Source of the DNA: Prolixibacteraceae bacterium
GTDB taxonomy: Bacteria > Bacteroidota > Bacteroidia > Bacteroidales > Prolixibacteraceae
Length of the DNA: 64,000 nt
NCBI GenBank assembly: GCA_030602265.1
Contig: JAUWAB010000002.1
Span: forward strand, 62,001-126,000
Reading direction: 5' to 3'
Below, piece after piece: positions 7,097 to 15,789 of this stretch. The notes under the pieces were generated by a model that saw only the letters and a list, made by a program, of their open reading frames with translations, was not told the origin of the DNA and did not search any database. How positions within the stretch are numbered: position 1 is the first letter of the stretch; each line of letters begins with the position of its first letter. The position numbers and the translations under genes are program-made.

Positions 7097-9475
7097 CTAC
7101 TTCTTCAGGTTCAGTTCAAAAAGTCTGAATATACGCCTGTACTCGTCCACCCAGCTGGATGGTTCGGTAAAGGCGTGCGACTCCACCGGGTAAACCGCCA
7201 GTTCCCAGTTTTCTTTACCCAGCTCTATGAGCCGCTGGGTAATCCTGACGATGTCCTGAAACTGGACATTGTCATCCACCATTCCGTGGCACATCAGCAG
7301 CGCCCCCTGAAGTCCGTCTGCATGGTAAATGGGTGAACTGCGCACATAAGCCAGGCTGTCCTCGACCGGCGTGTTCAGAATATTCGAGGTATAACCATGG
7401 TTGTAGTGGGCCCAGTCGGTCACCGACCTCAGGGCAGCTCCTGCCGCAAACACATCGGGATGCATGAACATCGCCATCAGGGTAATAAACCCTCCATAGG
7501 AACCTCCGTAAATGCCTATCTTCCCGGGAGAAACCTTATGATTATCGGTCAGGTACCGTGCTCCGTCCACATGATCGCTGAGATCCTTGCCACCCATATG
7601 CCGGTATATACCAGTCCGCCAGTCTCGGCCATAACCGGCGCTTCCCCGGTAGTCGATGTCGAGCACCGTATAGCCATTATCAACCAGCAGGTTGTGGAAC
7701 ATGTACTCTCTGAAATAGCTGCTCCACCACTGATGTGCGTTCTGGAGATAACCTGCCCCGTGTACAAATATGACGGCAGGTCCGTTTTCAGCGGGAACAT
7801 CCGGCCGGTAGAGGCGGGCGTGCACCGTTTCCCCGTCGGAAGCCTGGAAGGTCACATATTCCGGCATCCTCCAGGGATAGGCATTGAATTCGGGTGTCGT
7901 CGAGCTGGTTATTTGTTCAGCACGTGCCCCCGGTTTATTCTCCTGAAGGTAGAGTTCCCACGGCTGGTTCCCGGTTGAGTGCCTGATGGCCAGCCATTTT
8001 TCATCCGGGGAGAGAGAAATTTCATTGCCCCCGTCCAGCGAAGTAATCTGCTCCGGTTGTCCGCCGGTTACCGGAATCCGGTAAAAATGCCGGATCCCCG
8101 GATGTTTTATATTGGCTGTAAACCAGAAAAATTTACCATCTCGGGAAAGTTCCGGATTGTAAACTTCCCATTTTCCGGAAGTAATAGCCTTTTTTTCCCC
8201 TGAACGGGTGTTAACCGTAAACAGATGGGAATATCCCGTCTCCTCCGACTGAAACCAGACGGTTTCGTTGTCAGGAAGCCACCCTGCCGATCCGGTGAAA
8301 CCACTGATGCCAGGCCCGGCAATCCAGGCTTCATCCCTTTGCCGGTCGAGTACTTTGAGGGATCCGTCAGCAGGATCCAGCCGGCAGATCCACCGGTCTT
8401 TGTTGTCGTGGGCCCTGACCATCACCAGCGCTTTATCTTCCTTCGGGCTCCACAGCGGGGCACTGAGATTGACCACACGGTCGCTTACCTTGTCTGCCGC
8501 AGGTTTTTTCTCCGGATAATCTTCCCAGAAGTCGGGCAGATCTTTCTGTCCGGGCAGATTATCTGTCTTCACCCGGATTACCTGTCCGGTTTCCCTGTCG
8601 TACAGCGAAAGTTTCACTACACTCTGCGGTGCCCCTACTTTTGTCCGGGCACTACGTTCTTCGGTGTACCCTGAACCGGTGACGAAATGGGTAACTCCGG
8701 TTTCTCGGGCGGTGGCCTGCTGGAAAGTAGTGAAGGCAACATATCTTTCTGTTGGACTCAGGGAGACTGATCCTAACCTGTCTTTTCCCAGGTATATTTT
8801 TTCCAGTGTTTCGGATTGAAGCTGCGCGGACCTGAATTCACGTGCTTTCTGCACCTGTTCCTTTTCTCTGAGTACCTCAAAGAGTTCTGTCTGCTGGTTT
8901 TCGAGCCACAGCGCCTGTCCCTGGCTTTTGCGTTCCTGGCGTTCCTCTGTTGCCACAAAATCGGTAAGCTGGCTGATCAGTCCGGAGTTAATTTCTAACA
9001 GGAAAAGATTTTGGTTATACATGAAGGAAATATTCCGGTCATTACCACTGAATGCCGGTGATGATATCCTTCCGGAAAACCGGGTCAGCTGCCTTGGTGC
9101 CTTGCTCTTTCCATCGATCATAAAGAGGTTTCCGTCTTTCAGAAAGGCCATCCGGCTGAAATCACTGCTGTAAACCAGGCCCCTGCCCGGCAGGTTTTGT
9201 CTCTCTTCAAGACTTACCGGTCGGGGATTATGATCTTTCAGCGAAATTGTGAATAACCCTGACAGGGTATCCTTTTCAGGGTTCCAGTCGAAGTACACCG
9301 ATTGGCTGTTGTGGCCCCAGTAGATGTTTTCCGGTTCGGCGCCCCGCCATTGGTCGGTCCGCTGCATGATCTGCTCAATGGTAAGGCTGCTTTTGTTCAC
9401 CGGCTGTGCGCTGAGTTGGCCTGTCATGGCCAGGAACAAGAGTGTCAGGGGGAGAATCAGGTGTATGGTCTTCAT
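7097..9475 (-). CDS. Secreted S9 family (prolyl oligopeptidase/DPP IV-like) peptidase
   Basis: The 792-residue protein begins with a signal peptide (hydrophobic stretch ending near AMTGQLSAQ), so it acts in the periplasm or at the outer surface. The N-terminal ~500 residues form a beta-propeller of WD40/DPP-like repeats. The C-terminal ~260 residues are an alpha/beta hydrolase with the catalytic triad visible: Ser659 in GGSYGG, Asp734 in MVDDNVQF and His767 in ESHAF. It likely trims oligopeptides, with preference after Pro or Ala undetermined. It lies downstream of the aldo/keto reductase on the same strand, with a GC-rich hairpin (9505-9525) between them. Confidence 0.93.
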   Translation of the reverse strand: MKTIHLILPLTLLFLAMTGQLSAQPVNKSSLTIEQIMQRTDQWRGAEPENIYWGHNSQSVYFDWNPEKDTLSGLFTISLKDHNPRPVSLEERQNLPGRGLVYSSDFSRMAFLKDGNLFMIDGKSKAPRQLTRFSGRISSPAFSGNDRNISFMYNQNLFLLEINSGLISQLTDFVATEERQERKSQGQALWLENQQTELFEVLREKEQVQKAREFRSAQLQSETLEKIYLGKDRLGSVSLSPTERYVAFTTFQQATARETGVTHFVTGSGYTEERSARTKVGAPQSVVKLSLYDRETGQVIRVKTDNLPGQKDLPDFWEDYPEKKPAADKVSDRVVNLSAPLWSPKEDKALVMVRAHDNKDRWICRLDPADGSLKVLDRQRDEAWIAGPGISGFTGSAGWLPDNETVWFQSEETGYSHLFTVNTRSGEKKAITSGKWEVYNPELSRDGKFFWFTANIKHPGIRHFYRIPVTGGQPEQITSLDGGNEISLSPDEKWLAIRHSTGNQPWELYLQENKPGARAEQITSSTTPEFNAYPWRMPEYVTFQASDGETVHARLYRPDVPAENGPAVIFVHGAGYLQNAHQWWSSYFREYMFHNLLVDNGYTVLDIDYRGSAGYGRDWRTGIYRHMGGKDLSDHVDGARYLTDNHKVSPGKIGIYGGSYGGFITLMAMFMHPDVFAAGAALRSVTDWAHYNHGYTSNILNTPVEDSLAYVRSSPIYHADGLQGALLMCHGMVDDNVQFQDIVRITQRLIELGKENWELAVYPVESHAFTEPSSWVDEYRRIFRLFELNLKK

Positions 9476-9546
9476 TTTCTGGTTTTTTGTAATGGCAAAT
9501 GAATTGCCCGGGGAATACCGGGGCAGAAAAAACAGGTTGTTCGGGA

Positions 9547-10371
9547 TCAGAAATTAAAATTATCCGGATCGGCCCCGATACGCTGGTGCTTATCGAGCCG
9601 GTCAATGGCAGCCATATCTTCCGGGGTGATCTCAAAATCGAAGATACTGGCATTTCCTATGATCCGTTCAGCTTTTACGGATTTAGGGATAGTGACGATC
9701 TGTTTCTGGATTTCCCAGCGCAGGGTAATCTGGACAGGCGTTTTGCCGTATTTTATGCTGAGCGCCTGCAAAACGGGTATCTCGTTAACTTTTCCTTTCA
9801 TGATCGGACTCCAGGCTTCGAACCGGATGCCTTTTTCTGCACAGAATTTTTGAAGTTCGGGTTGCTGTAAGTAAGGGTGGAATTCTACCTGGTTGACCAT
9901 TGGAACAATTTTGCAGTGAGGCAGCAGATCTTGCAGGTGGTGCACCAGAAAATTGCTGACTCCGATGGCTTTTGTCTTTCCGGTTGAATAGATTTCTTCC
10001 AGGGCTTTCCATGTTTCGGTGGAAAGTTCCCCTTTAGGCCAATGGATCAGGTAAAGGTCTGCATAATCAAGACCCAGACGGTCCATGCTTCTGTCGAAGG
10101 CTTTGAGCGTGGATTGGTATCCCTGGTCTGAGTTCCAAACCTTAGTGGTTACAAAGAGCTGTTTGCGGGGGATGCCGCTTGCCCTGACAGCCTTTCCTAC
10201 CCCGCGTTCATTTCCGTAAACCGCGGCAGTATCGATATGAATGTAACCGTTATCCAGAGCGGTCTTTACGGCATACTCCACTTCGGTTCCTTCCTTCGAC
10301 AGAAATACACCCAGTCCGAAGAGGGGCATATGTACACCATTGTTTAATTCTATTGTTGATCGGATATCCAT
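9547..10371 (-). CDS. Aldo/keto reductase
   Basis: The 274-residue NADPH-dependent oxidoreductase has the classic TIM-barrel motifs: GLGVFLSKEGTEVEYAVKTA near the N-terminus, the catalytic Asp/Tyr in IDTAAVYGNERGVGKA, the catalytic His in YLIHWP, and the cofactor segment IPKSVKAERI. It is the AKR3/AKR5 subgroup type (2,5-diketo-gluconate reductase-like), reducing small carbonyl compounds in the cytosol. The frame stays open upstream to 10776, but that extension is not family-like and runs antisense through lysC. The ATG at 10371 (MDIRSTIELNNG) gives the normal length. Confidence 0.92.
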   Translation of the reverse strand: MDIRSTIELNNGVHMPLFGLGVFLSKEGTEVEYAVKTALDNGYIHIDTAAVYGNERGVGKAVRASGIPRKQLFVTTKVWNSDQGYQSTLKAFDRSMDRLGLDYADLYLIHWPKGELSTETWKALEEIYSTGKTKAIGVSNFLVHHLQDLLPHCKIVPMVNQVEFHPYLQQPELQKFCAEKGIRFEAWSPIMKGKVNEIPVLQALSIKYGKTPVQITLRWEIQKQIVTIPKSVKAERIIGNASIFDFEITPEDMAAIDRLDKHQRIGADPDNFNF

Positions 10372-10446
10372 AATAGTTATTGTTAAGATTCGATCAGCCA
10401 AAATAATCATATTTTGAATCAGACCGGTAAAAAGCGTTAAAATCAT

Positions 10447-10454
10447 TAGTTTTG
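10447..10454 (+). promoter_or_regulatory. -7 promoter element of lysC
   Basis: TAGTTTTG fits TAnnTTTG. It lies 13 bases before ATG 10468 and 25 before ATG 10480. The -33 box is not clear. Confidence 0.5.
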
Positions 10455-10479
10455 TGTCTGGTTTGAAATGAATGTTTTT

Positions 10480-11739
10480 ATGAAGGTATTCAAATTTGGC
10501 GGGGCATCTGTTAAGGATGCGGCAGGAGTCAGGAATGTGGCTTCGATCCTGGGGCAGTACAACAGTGATGATCTGATTGTGGTTGTTTCGGCTATGGGCA
10601 AGACCACGAACCTGCTGGAAACACTGGTGAGAGCCCATTTTAACCGGTGGGATGAGGTGTTTGATATTTTCCGGGAATTCCGCGTGTATCATGAGGAAAT
10701 TGTGCTGGAGCTTTTTGAAGGCCATATCCCCGGCAATGTTTCGGCGATGTTTGAGGAGGTTGAGAAAAAGCTGCACCAGACTCCTTCACTTTTTTTCGAT
10801 TTTGAATATGATCAGCTGATCTGCTATGGAGAACTGGCCTCATCATTGATTCTGAGCGAGTATCTGAATAGGCTGGGGCAGTCCAATAAATGGGTCGATA
10901 TCCGGGCCAGTCTGCGAACGGATGATAAATTCAGGGAGGCTTCGGTCAACTGGAAATGGACTGGTATGCTGGTTCAGAATACCTTTCAGTTTTCGGAAAG
11001 CAGGCTTTTTGTCACCCAGGGTTTTATAGGCTCTACAGTGACCAACCTGACCACATCCCTTGGCCGGGAGGGGTCCGACTTTACCGCAGCGATATTAGCG
11101 AGCCTCCTGGATGCAGAAAATGTGACCATATGGAAGGACGTTCCCGGGGTCCTGAATGCCGATCCGAAACTGTTTCAGGACACTGTTCTGCTGAAGGAAT
11201 TGTCGTACCGGGAAGCGATTGAAATGACCTTCTCCGGTGCCCAGGTAATCCACCCGAAGACCATGAAACCCCTCTACAATAAAAATATACCGCTCCATGT
11301 AAGGTCATTCATCTATCCGGGAGAGGCAGGCACGGTGATCCACCATATTGACCATACCCTGGAACTTACCCCGGTTTTCATTACCAAGGGGAACCAGGTA
11401 TTACTTACTTTCTCTCCTTATGACTTTTCTTTTATAACCGCCGAGGATATTTCGAAGGTTTTCTCGATGCTTTATGCAAAAAATTTGAAGGTGAACATGA
11501 TCCAGCAATCAGCCATTGACCTTAGCCTGTTGGTGGATGCTCCGGAATCGGGTCTCGAGACTATGGTGCTGGACCTCAGAAAAGATTATGAGGTGAAATA
11601 CAATACCGGTCTTAAGCTGATCACCATCAGGCACTATACGACTGAATCTATAGAGGAACTCACCCGGGGAAGTAAGATCTATATTGAGCAATACAGCCGT
11701 CTTACAGCCAAAATAGCCGTAAAGCAGACAGAAAGGTAA
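10480..11739 (+). CDS. lysC: Aspartate kinase (catalytically intact)
   Basis: This 419-residue enzyme phosphorylates aspartate, the first step toward lysine, threonine and methionine. The ATP-binding KFGGAS block is at residues 5-10. The aspartate/ATP-site block GREGSDFTAA and the following IWKDVPGVLNADP are intact, in clear contrast to the second aspartokinase homologue at 36904. The C-terminal ~120 residues form an ACT-type regulatory region. An ATG at 10468 would add four residues (MNVF); relatives usually start directly at Met-Lys-Val before KFGG, so 10480 is chosen. It stands alone, divergent from the aldo/keto reductase. Confidence 0.92.
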   Translation: MKVFKFGGASVKDAAGVRNVASILGQYNSDDLIVVVSAMGKTTNLLETLVRAHFNRWDEVFDIFREFRVYHEEIVLELFEGHIPGNVSAMFEEVEKKLHQTPSLFFDFEYDQLICYGELASSLILSEYLNRLGQSNKWVDIRASLRTDDKFREASVNWKWTGMLVQNTFQFSESRLFVTQGFIGSTVTNLTTSLGREGSDFTAAILASLLDAENVTIWKDVPGVLNADPKLFQDTVLLKELSYREAIEMTFSGAQVIHPKTMKPLYNKNIPLHVRSFIYPGEAGTVIHHIDHTLELTPVFITKGNQVLLTFSPYDFSFITAEDISKVFSMLYAKNLKVNMIQQSAIDLSLLVDAPESGLETMVLDLRKDYEVKYNTGLKLITIRHYTTESIEELTRGSKIYIEQYSRLTAKIAVKQTER

Positions 11740-11747
11740 ACCGTTTG

Positions 11748-11755
11748 TAATTTTG
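11748..11755 (+). promoter_or_regulatory. -7 promoter element upstream of the HlyD-family gene
   Basis: TAATTTTG fits TAnnTTTG, nine bases after the lysC stop codon. It implies separate transcription with a leader of about 37 bases. Confidence 0.5.
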
Positions 11756-11796
11756 GGCATGGTTCTCTGACCAATTATGGAAAAACCGTTGTCAGT

Positions 11797-13086
11797 ATGA
11801 AAAAGAAAAACAGACTTCTTCCTCTCGCCATAATTGCCCTGGTATTAATTATTGTGTTTCTTGTAGTCGGAAAAAAAGCCGGTTGGATTGGCAGTGATCT
11901 GACTGTCAATGTGCTGTCTCAGAAAGCTGAAGCCCGGACGATCACAGAACAGATTACCGCCAACGGCAAGATACAGCCAAAGACTGAAGTAAAAATAAGC
12001 CCCGACGTTTCGGGTGAAATCATCGAACTTTACGTTGAAGAGGGTAACCAGGTTATTGCCGGAGATCCTCTGCTGGTGATAAAGCCGGATATGTATATTT
12101 CTGCCCTGAACCGCGCAGAAGCTGCCCTCAATTCTGCAAAGGCCCGGCTTGCCCAGGCTGAGGCCCAGCTGATCGAAAGGCAGCTGGCCTTCAAAAGGGC
12201 TGAACAGCTGTTCTCCACACAAACCATTGCACAGTCGGACTTTGAAACGGCCCTGGCAGGCTTCCGTGTTGCCGAGTCGGAAGTGAAGGCAGCTCAGTTT
12301 TCCGTGAAAAGCGCAGAAGCCACCGTAGCCGAAGCACGGGAACAACTGACCAAGACCAGGGTATTCGCCCCGATTTCAGGGACGGTATCAAGGTTAAACG
12401 TTGAGAAGGGCGAACGCGTGGTGGGAACCGGGATGTATGCCGGGACCGAAACCATGGTCATTGCCGACCTGGATAAGATGGAAGTCAGGGTCGATGTCAA
12501 TGAAAATGATATCGTTAAAGTTTCTCTCGGAGATACTGCCCTGATCCAGGTTGATGCTTATCTTAACCGGAAATTCAAGGGAATTGTTACTGAAATTGCC
12601 AATTCGGCGCGTGTTGCAGGTACAACCGCCGACCAGGTTACCAATTTTGAGGTCAAGATCTTTTTGATCCACAATTCATATGCAGACCTGATCGACACGG
12701 TACGGCAGCGGATATATCCTTTCAGGCCGGGTATGTCGGCATCGGTCGATATCCTCACCAATACCCGTGAACAGGTAATTACCGTACCTGTTCAGGCGGT
12801 TACCACAAGGATTCCGGAAAAACCCCGGGGCCAGGTTGTTGCTGCAGGGACAGCCCTTGCTGATGAAAGGCAGGAGGTTGTTTTCCGGATTGAGGAAGGA
12901 AGGGCGCGAAAAGTGGTTGTTAAAACCGGAATTCAGGATAAGAATTATATTGAAATTACCGAAGGTTTATCTGCAGGGGATGATATCATCGCCGGTCCGT
13001 TTAATGTAGTCAGCCGTACCCTGAACGACAGTATGCTGGTAAAAGTCGTCACAGAGGACGAATTATTTAAGGTATCCAAAAAGTAG
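11797..13086 (+). CDS. HlyD/MacA-type periplasmic adaptor subunit
   Basis: The 429-residue membrane-fusion protein has an N-terminal membrane anchor (residues ~6-25). A biotinyl-lipoyl-like half follows (ITANGKIQPKTEVKISPDVS), then a long alpha-helical hairpin rich in Ala/Glu/Gln (about 100-195), the second lipoyl half (VFAPISGTVSRLNVEKGERV), and beta-barrel and membrane-proximal domains. Such adaptors bridge an inner-membrane ABC or RND transporter to an outer-membrane channel. Neither MacB-like ABC genes nor a TolC gene is adjacent: a lipoprotein follows and lysC precedes it. The partner must be encoded elsewhere, unless it works with an unlinked MacB. Confidence 0.9.
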   Translation: MKKKNRLLPLAIIALVLIIVFLVVGKKAGWIGSDLTVNVLSQKAEARTITEQITANGKIQPKTEVKISPDVSGEIIELYVEEGNQVIAGDPLLVIKPDMYISALNRAEAALNSAKARLAQAEAQLIERQLAFKRAEQLFSTQTIAQSDFETALAGFRVAESEVKAAQFSVKSAEATVAEAREQLTKTRVFAPISGTVSRLNVEKGERVVGTGMYAGTETMVIADLDKMEVRVDVNENDIVKVSLGDTALIQVDAYLNRKFKGIVTEIANSARVAGTTADQVTNFEVKIFLIHNSYADLIDTVRQRIYPFRPGMSASVDILTNTREQVITVPVQAVTTRIPEKPRGQVVAAGTALADERQEVVFRIEEGRARKVVVKTGIQDKNYIEITEGLSAGDDIIAGPFNVVSRTLNDSMLVKVVTEDELFKVSKK

Positions 13087-13130
13087 TGTGTTGGTGTAAA
13101 GGTGGATTTTCGTTACCTTGCGCCTAAAAC

Positions 13131-13757
13131 ATGAAGCGAATTCTTCTGATTCTGACCCTGGCCCTTGGTATGGCTGTGGTTTCCTGTGTACATCCGGCCG
13201 GAGATACATCAAAAACTTCAAAAGCTGATATTGCCAATCCCCAACGGGATACAACCCAGCTGATATTCTGGCAGGAATTGCAGAAATTGTGCGGGAGTGC
13301 CTATTCCGGTACCATCGTGGCCGGAGGTGAAAATGATACGGTTTTCGGAGGAAAATCTCTGGTCATGCATGTTCGCAACTGCGCGGACGGCCTCATCCGT
13401 ATACCCTTCTTTGTTGGTGCCGACAGCTCGAGAACCTGGGTTTTGACCCTTACAGACCAGGGAATACTGCTTAAACATGATCACCGGCATCAGGATGGAA
13501 GTCCGGATGAAGTTACCATGTACGGTGGGCATACCAGTAATTTTGGTTCCGCCACAAGGCAATTTTTTCCGGCCGACCAGGAAACGGCAGAGATGTTACC
13601 GGCAGCTATCGGCAACATCTGGTGGATTGACCTTGTTCCGGGCGAATATTTCTCCTATAACCTGAGGAGGGTAAATACACCCCGCCTGTTTTCCGTGAGA
13701 TTCGATCTGGTCCCGTTAAAAGAAATCCCGGGTGCCCCCTGGGGATGGACGGATTAG
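13131..13757 (+). CDS. Lipoprotein of unknown function
   Basis: A 208-residue protein with a lipoprotein signal: a positively charged start, a hydrophobic core and a lipobox ending at Cys21 (VVSC). It is therefore anchored in the periplasm or outer membrane. I do not recognise the family. The mature part is a mixed sequence with recurring Gly/Asp/aromatic residues and two histidine-rich stretches (KHDHRHQDG and GGHTSN). A -7-like TACCTTGC lies just upstream near 13114, and a bidirectional terminator follows, so it is probably a single-gene transcript. Confidence 0.75.
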   Translation: MKRILLILTLALGMAVVSCVHPAGDTSKTSKADIANPQRDTTQLIFWQELQKLCGSAYSGTIVAGGENDTVFGGKSLVMHVRNCADGLIRIPFFVGADSSRTWVLTLTDQGILLKHDHRHQDGSPDEVTMYGGHTSNFGSATRQFFPADQETAEMLPAAIGNIWWIDLVPGEYFSYNLRRVNTPRLFSVRFDLVPLKEIPGAPWGWTD

Positions 13758-13770
13758 CCGTTGAGGATAA

Positions 13771-13800
13771 AAAAAAAGCTACCGGATGGCAGCTTTTTTT
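13771..13800. terminator. Bidirectional intrinsic terminator
   Basis: AAAAAAAGCT pairs perfectly with AGCTTTTTTT around a short CC/GG stem and a four-base loop. The A- and T-tracts flank the stem on both sides, so it can serve both the lipoprotein gene and the convergent aldolase gene. Confidence 0.85.
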
Positions 13801-13817
13801 TATATAGAGTCCTGATA

Positions 13818-14819
13818 TCAGATTCTGTTATTTGACCCGAGAACGTTTACAATTTTATGCTTGTAAAGTTCTTTGAGGGCGTTACGGGCTGGCCCCAAAT
13901 ATTTCCGCGGGTCGAATTCTTCCGGGTTTTGGGTGAATACTTTACGAACAGCGGCGGTCATAGCCAGACGGCCGTCGGAGTCGATATTGATTTTACATAC
14001 TGAAGATGCGGCTGCTCTGCGGAGCTGGTCTTCCGGAATACCAACGGCATCCTTGAGGGCACCTCCGTTGGCATTGATCATTTTAACCAGGTCGGCTGGT
14101 ACAGAGGATGCGCCGTGGAGTACGATCGGGAATCCGGGCAGGCGGCGTTCGATTTCTTCGAGGATATCGAAGCGGAGTGGCGGCGGAACCAGGATGCCAT
14201 CTTCGTTACGGGTACACTGGGCCGGGGTGAATTTATTGGCGCCGTGTGATGTTCCAATGGAAATGGCTAATGAGTCCACACCGGTTTTCTGGGTGAAGTC
14301 GACAACGTCGTCCGGGTTGGTATATACCGACATGGCAGCTACCACGTCGTCTTCAATACCAGCCAGCACGCCCAGTTCACCTTCAACGGTTACGTCGTAT
14401 TTATGGGCGTATTCAACCACCTTGCGGGTAACCTCAATGTTTTTTTCATAAGGGTGGTGTGAACCGTCGATCATAACGGAAGAGAATCCCATATCGATAC
14501 AGTCTTTCGCTGTTTCGAAGCTGTCACCATGGTCGAGGTGGAGAGCGATAGGGATACCAGCGCCGTTGCTGAGTTCCTTGGCATATTCGACTGCGCCCTG
14601 GGCAAGATAGCGGAGGAGCGTCTGGTTGGCGTACTGCCGTGCACCTTTGGATACCTGCAGAATTACCGGTGACTGTGTTTCCACGCAAGCGCTGATAATT
14701 GCCTGAAGCTGTTCCAGGTTATTGAAATTGTAAGCGGGAATTGCATAACCGCCTTCAACTGCCCTGGCAAACATATCTCTGGTGTTTACCAGTCCTAACT
14801 CTTTATAACTAAGTGCCAT
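13818..14819 (-). CDS. fba: Class II fructose-bisphosphate aldolase
   Basis: The 333-residue zinc-dependent enzyme interconverts fructose-1,6-bisphosphate with dihydroxyacetone phosphate and glyceraldehyde-3-phosphate in glycolysis and gluconeogenesis. Zinc and substrate residues are visible: HLDHGD, the segment VMIDGSHHPYEKN, VEGELG, ISIGTSHGANKF and VLHGASSVP. Start 14819 (MALSYKELGLVNTRDMF) matches the family; the open frame upstream to 14864 adds 15 unrelated residues. It is bounded by terminators on both sides and is probably monocistronic. Confidence 0.95.
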   Translation of the reverse strand: MALSYKELGLVNTRDMFARAVEGGYAIPAYNFNNLEQLQAIISACVETQSPVILQVSKGARQYANQTLLRYLAQGAVEYAKELSNGAGIPIALHLDHGDSFETAKDCIDMGFSSVMIDGSHHPYEKNIEVTRKVVEYAHKYDVTVEGELGVLAGIEDDVVAAMSVYTNPDDVVDFTQKTGVDSLAISIGTSHGANKFTPAQCTRNEDGILVPPPLRFDILEEIERRLPGFPIVLHGASSVPADLVKMINANGGALKDAVGIPEDQLRRAAASSVCKINIDSDGRLAMTAAVRKVFTQNPEEFDPRKYLGPARNALKELYKHKIVNVLGSNNRI

Positions 14820-14962
14820 ATTTCTTAAGATTTTTATGTGATTTACTCTCGTGATTAAAATCATCCGAAATTACGGAAAAAAGGCGGAATATCAGGTTCT
14901 TTGGTTTTTGATTCAGGAAAATTAACTGATAAATAATATTTTCCGTAATTTATGGGGATAAA

Positions 14963-14999
14963 AAAAAGGTCCCGGGAAGCTTAATCCCAGGACCTTTTT
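14963..14999 (-). terminator. Intrinsic terminator of the frd/sdh operon
   Basis: AAAAAGGTCC and GGACCTTTTT pair, extended after one mismatch by GGGA/TCCC around a seven-base loop. Read on the minus strand it follows the iron-sulfur subunit gene and ends in a T-run. Confidence 0.85.
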
Positions 15000-15014
15000 A
15001 ACCTCATCCGTTTA

Positions 15015-15776
15015 TTATTCGGAGAATTTTGCAACGAGGTATTCCCTGTTGAGCCGGGCGATGTGCGATATGGAAATGCTTTTCGGGCATTCCGCTTCAC
15101 AGGCACCGGTATTGGTGCAACCACCGAAACCGAGTTCATCCATTCTGGCGACCATGTTTCTGGCGCGTGCTTTGGCTTCGATGCGGCCCTGGGGCAGTTT
15201 GGCCAGGTGAGACACCTTGGCGGCAACAAACAGCATGGCCGATGAGTTTTTACAGGCAGCGACGCATGCCCCGCAACCGATACAGGCAGCAGCATCCATG
15301 GCTTCCTCGGCATCGTCACGGCTGATCAGGATGGCATTCCCGTCGGGTACCCCGCCTGTATTTACCGAAACAAACCCGCCGGCCTGGAGAATTTTGTCGA
15401 ATGCCGTGCGGTCGACCACCAGGTCCTTGATTACAGGAAAAGCAGCTGCCCTCCATGGCTCCACGGTGATGGTATCGCCGTCGTTGAATTTGCGCATGTG
15501 CAACTGGCAGGTGGTGACTGCCGAGTCGGGACCGTGTGGCCTTCCGTTGATAAACATGCTGCATATCCCGCAAATACCTTCGCGGCAATCATGGTCGAAC
15601 GCTACCGGATCGATACCTTTTTCGATCAGGTTGTTGTTCAGGATGTCCATCATTTCCAGGAAAGATGAACCGGTTGAAACATTCTCTATCTCGTAGGTTT
15701 CAAACCTTCCTTTGTCCTGGGCATTATTCTGCCTCCAGACTTTTATATATAACTTTTTCAGAATTTTGTCAGCCAT
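15015..15776 (-). CDS. frdB: Fumarate reductase/succinate dehydrogenase iron-sulfur subunit
   Basis: The 253-residue subunit carries electrons between the flavin subunit and the membrane cytochrome. Cysteine clusters are visible in order: [20 protein letters not shown] for the [2Fe-2S] centre, [11 protein letters not shown] for the [4Fe-4S] centre, and [15 protein letters not shown] for the third cluster. The order cytochrome-flavoprotein-iron-sulfur and the single-cytochrome layout are those of the Bacteroidota (type B) quinol:fumarate reductase/SDH. Direction cannot be read from sequence; fumarate reduction is usual in anaerobic relatives. The gene starts 13 bases after the flavoprotein stop and is followed by a terminator. 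Confidence 0.93.
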   Translation of the reverse strand: MADKILKKLYIKVWRQNNAQDKGRFETYEIENVSTGSSFLEMMDILNNNLIEKGIDPVAFDHDCREGICGICSMFINGRPHGPDSAVTTCQLHMRKFNDGDTITVEPWRAAAFPVIKDLVVDRTAFDKILQAGGFVSVNTGGVPDGNAILISRDDAEEAMDAAACIGCGACVAACKNSSAMLFVAAKVSHLAKLPQGRIEAKARARNMVARMDELGFGGCTNTGACEAECPKSISISHIARLNREYLVAKFSE

Positions 15777-15789
15777 CTTGTGGAATTTT

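Noticed and set aside
7397-7978. 193-residue plus-strand ORF inside the S9 peptidase gene
   Set aside because: Antisense to the conserved catalytic domain; no domain or promoter of its own.
9505-9525. Hairpin between the aldo/keto reductase and S9 peptidase genes as an intrinsic terminator
   Set aside because: TGCCC/GGGCA pairing is short and interrupted, and no T-run follows on the minus strand.
10372-10776. Upstream extension of the aldo/keto reductase frame
   Set aside because: The added 135 residues are antisense to lysC, have no family similarity, and the ATG at 10371 gives the normal enzyme.
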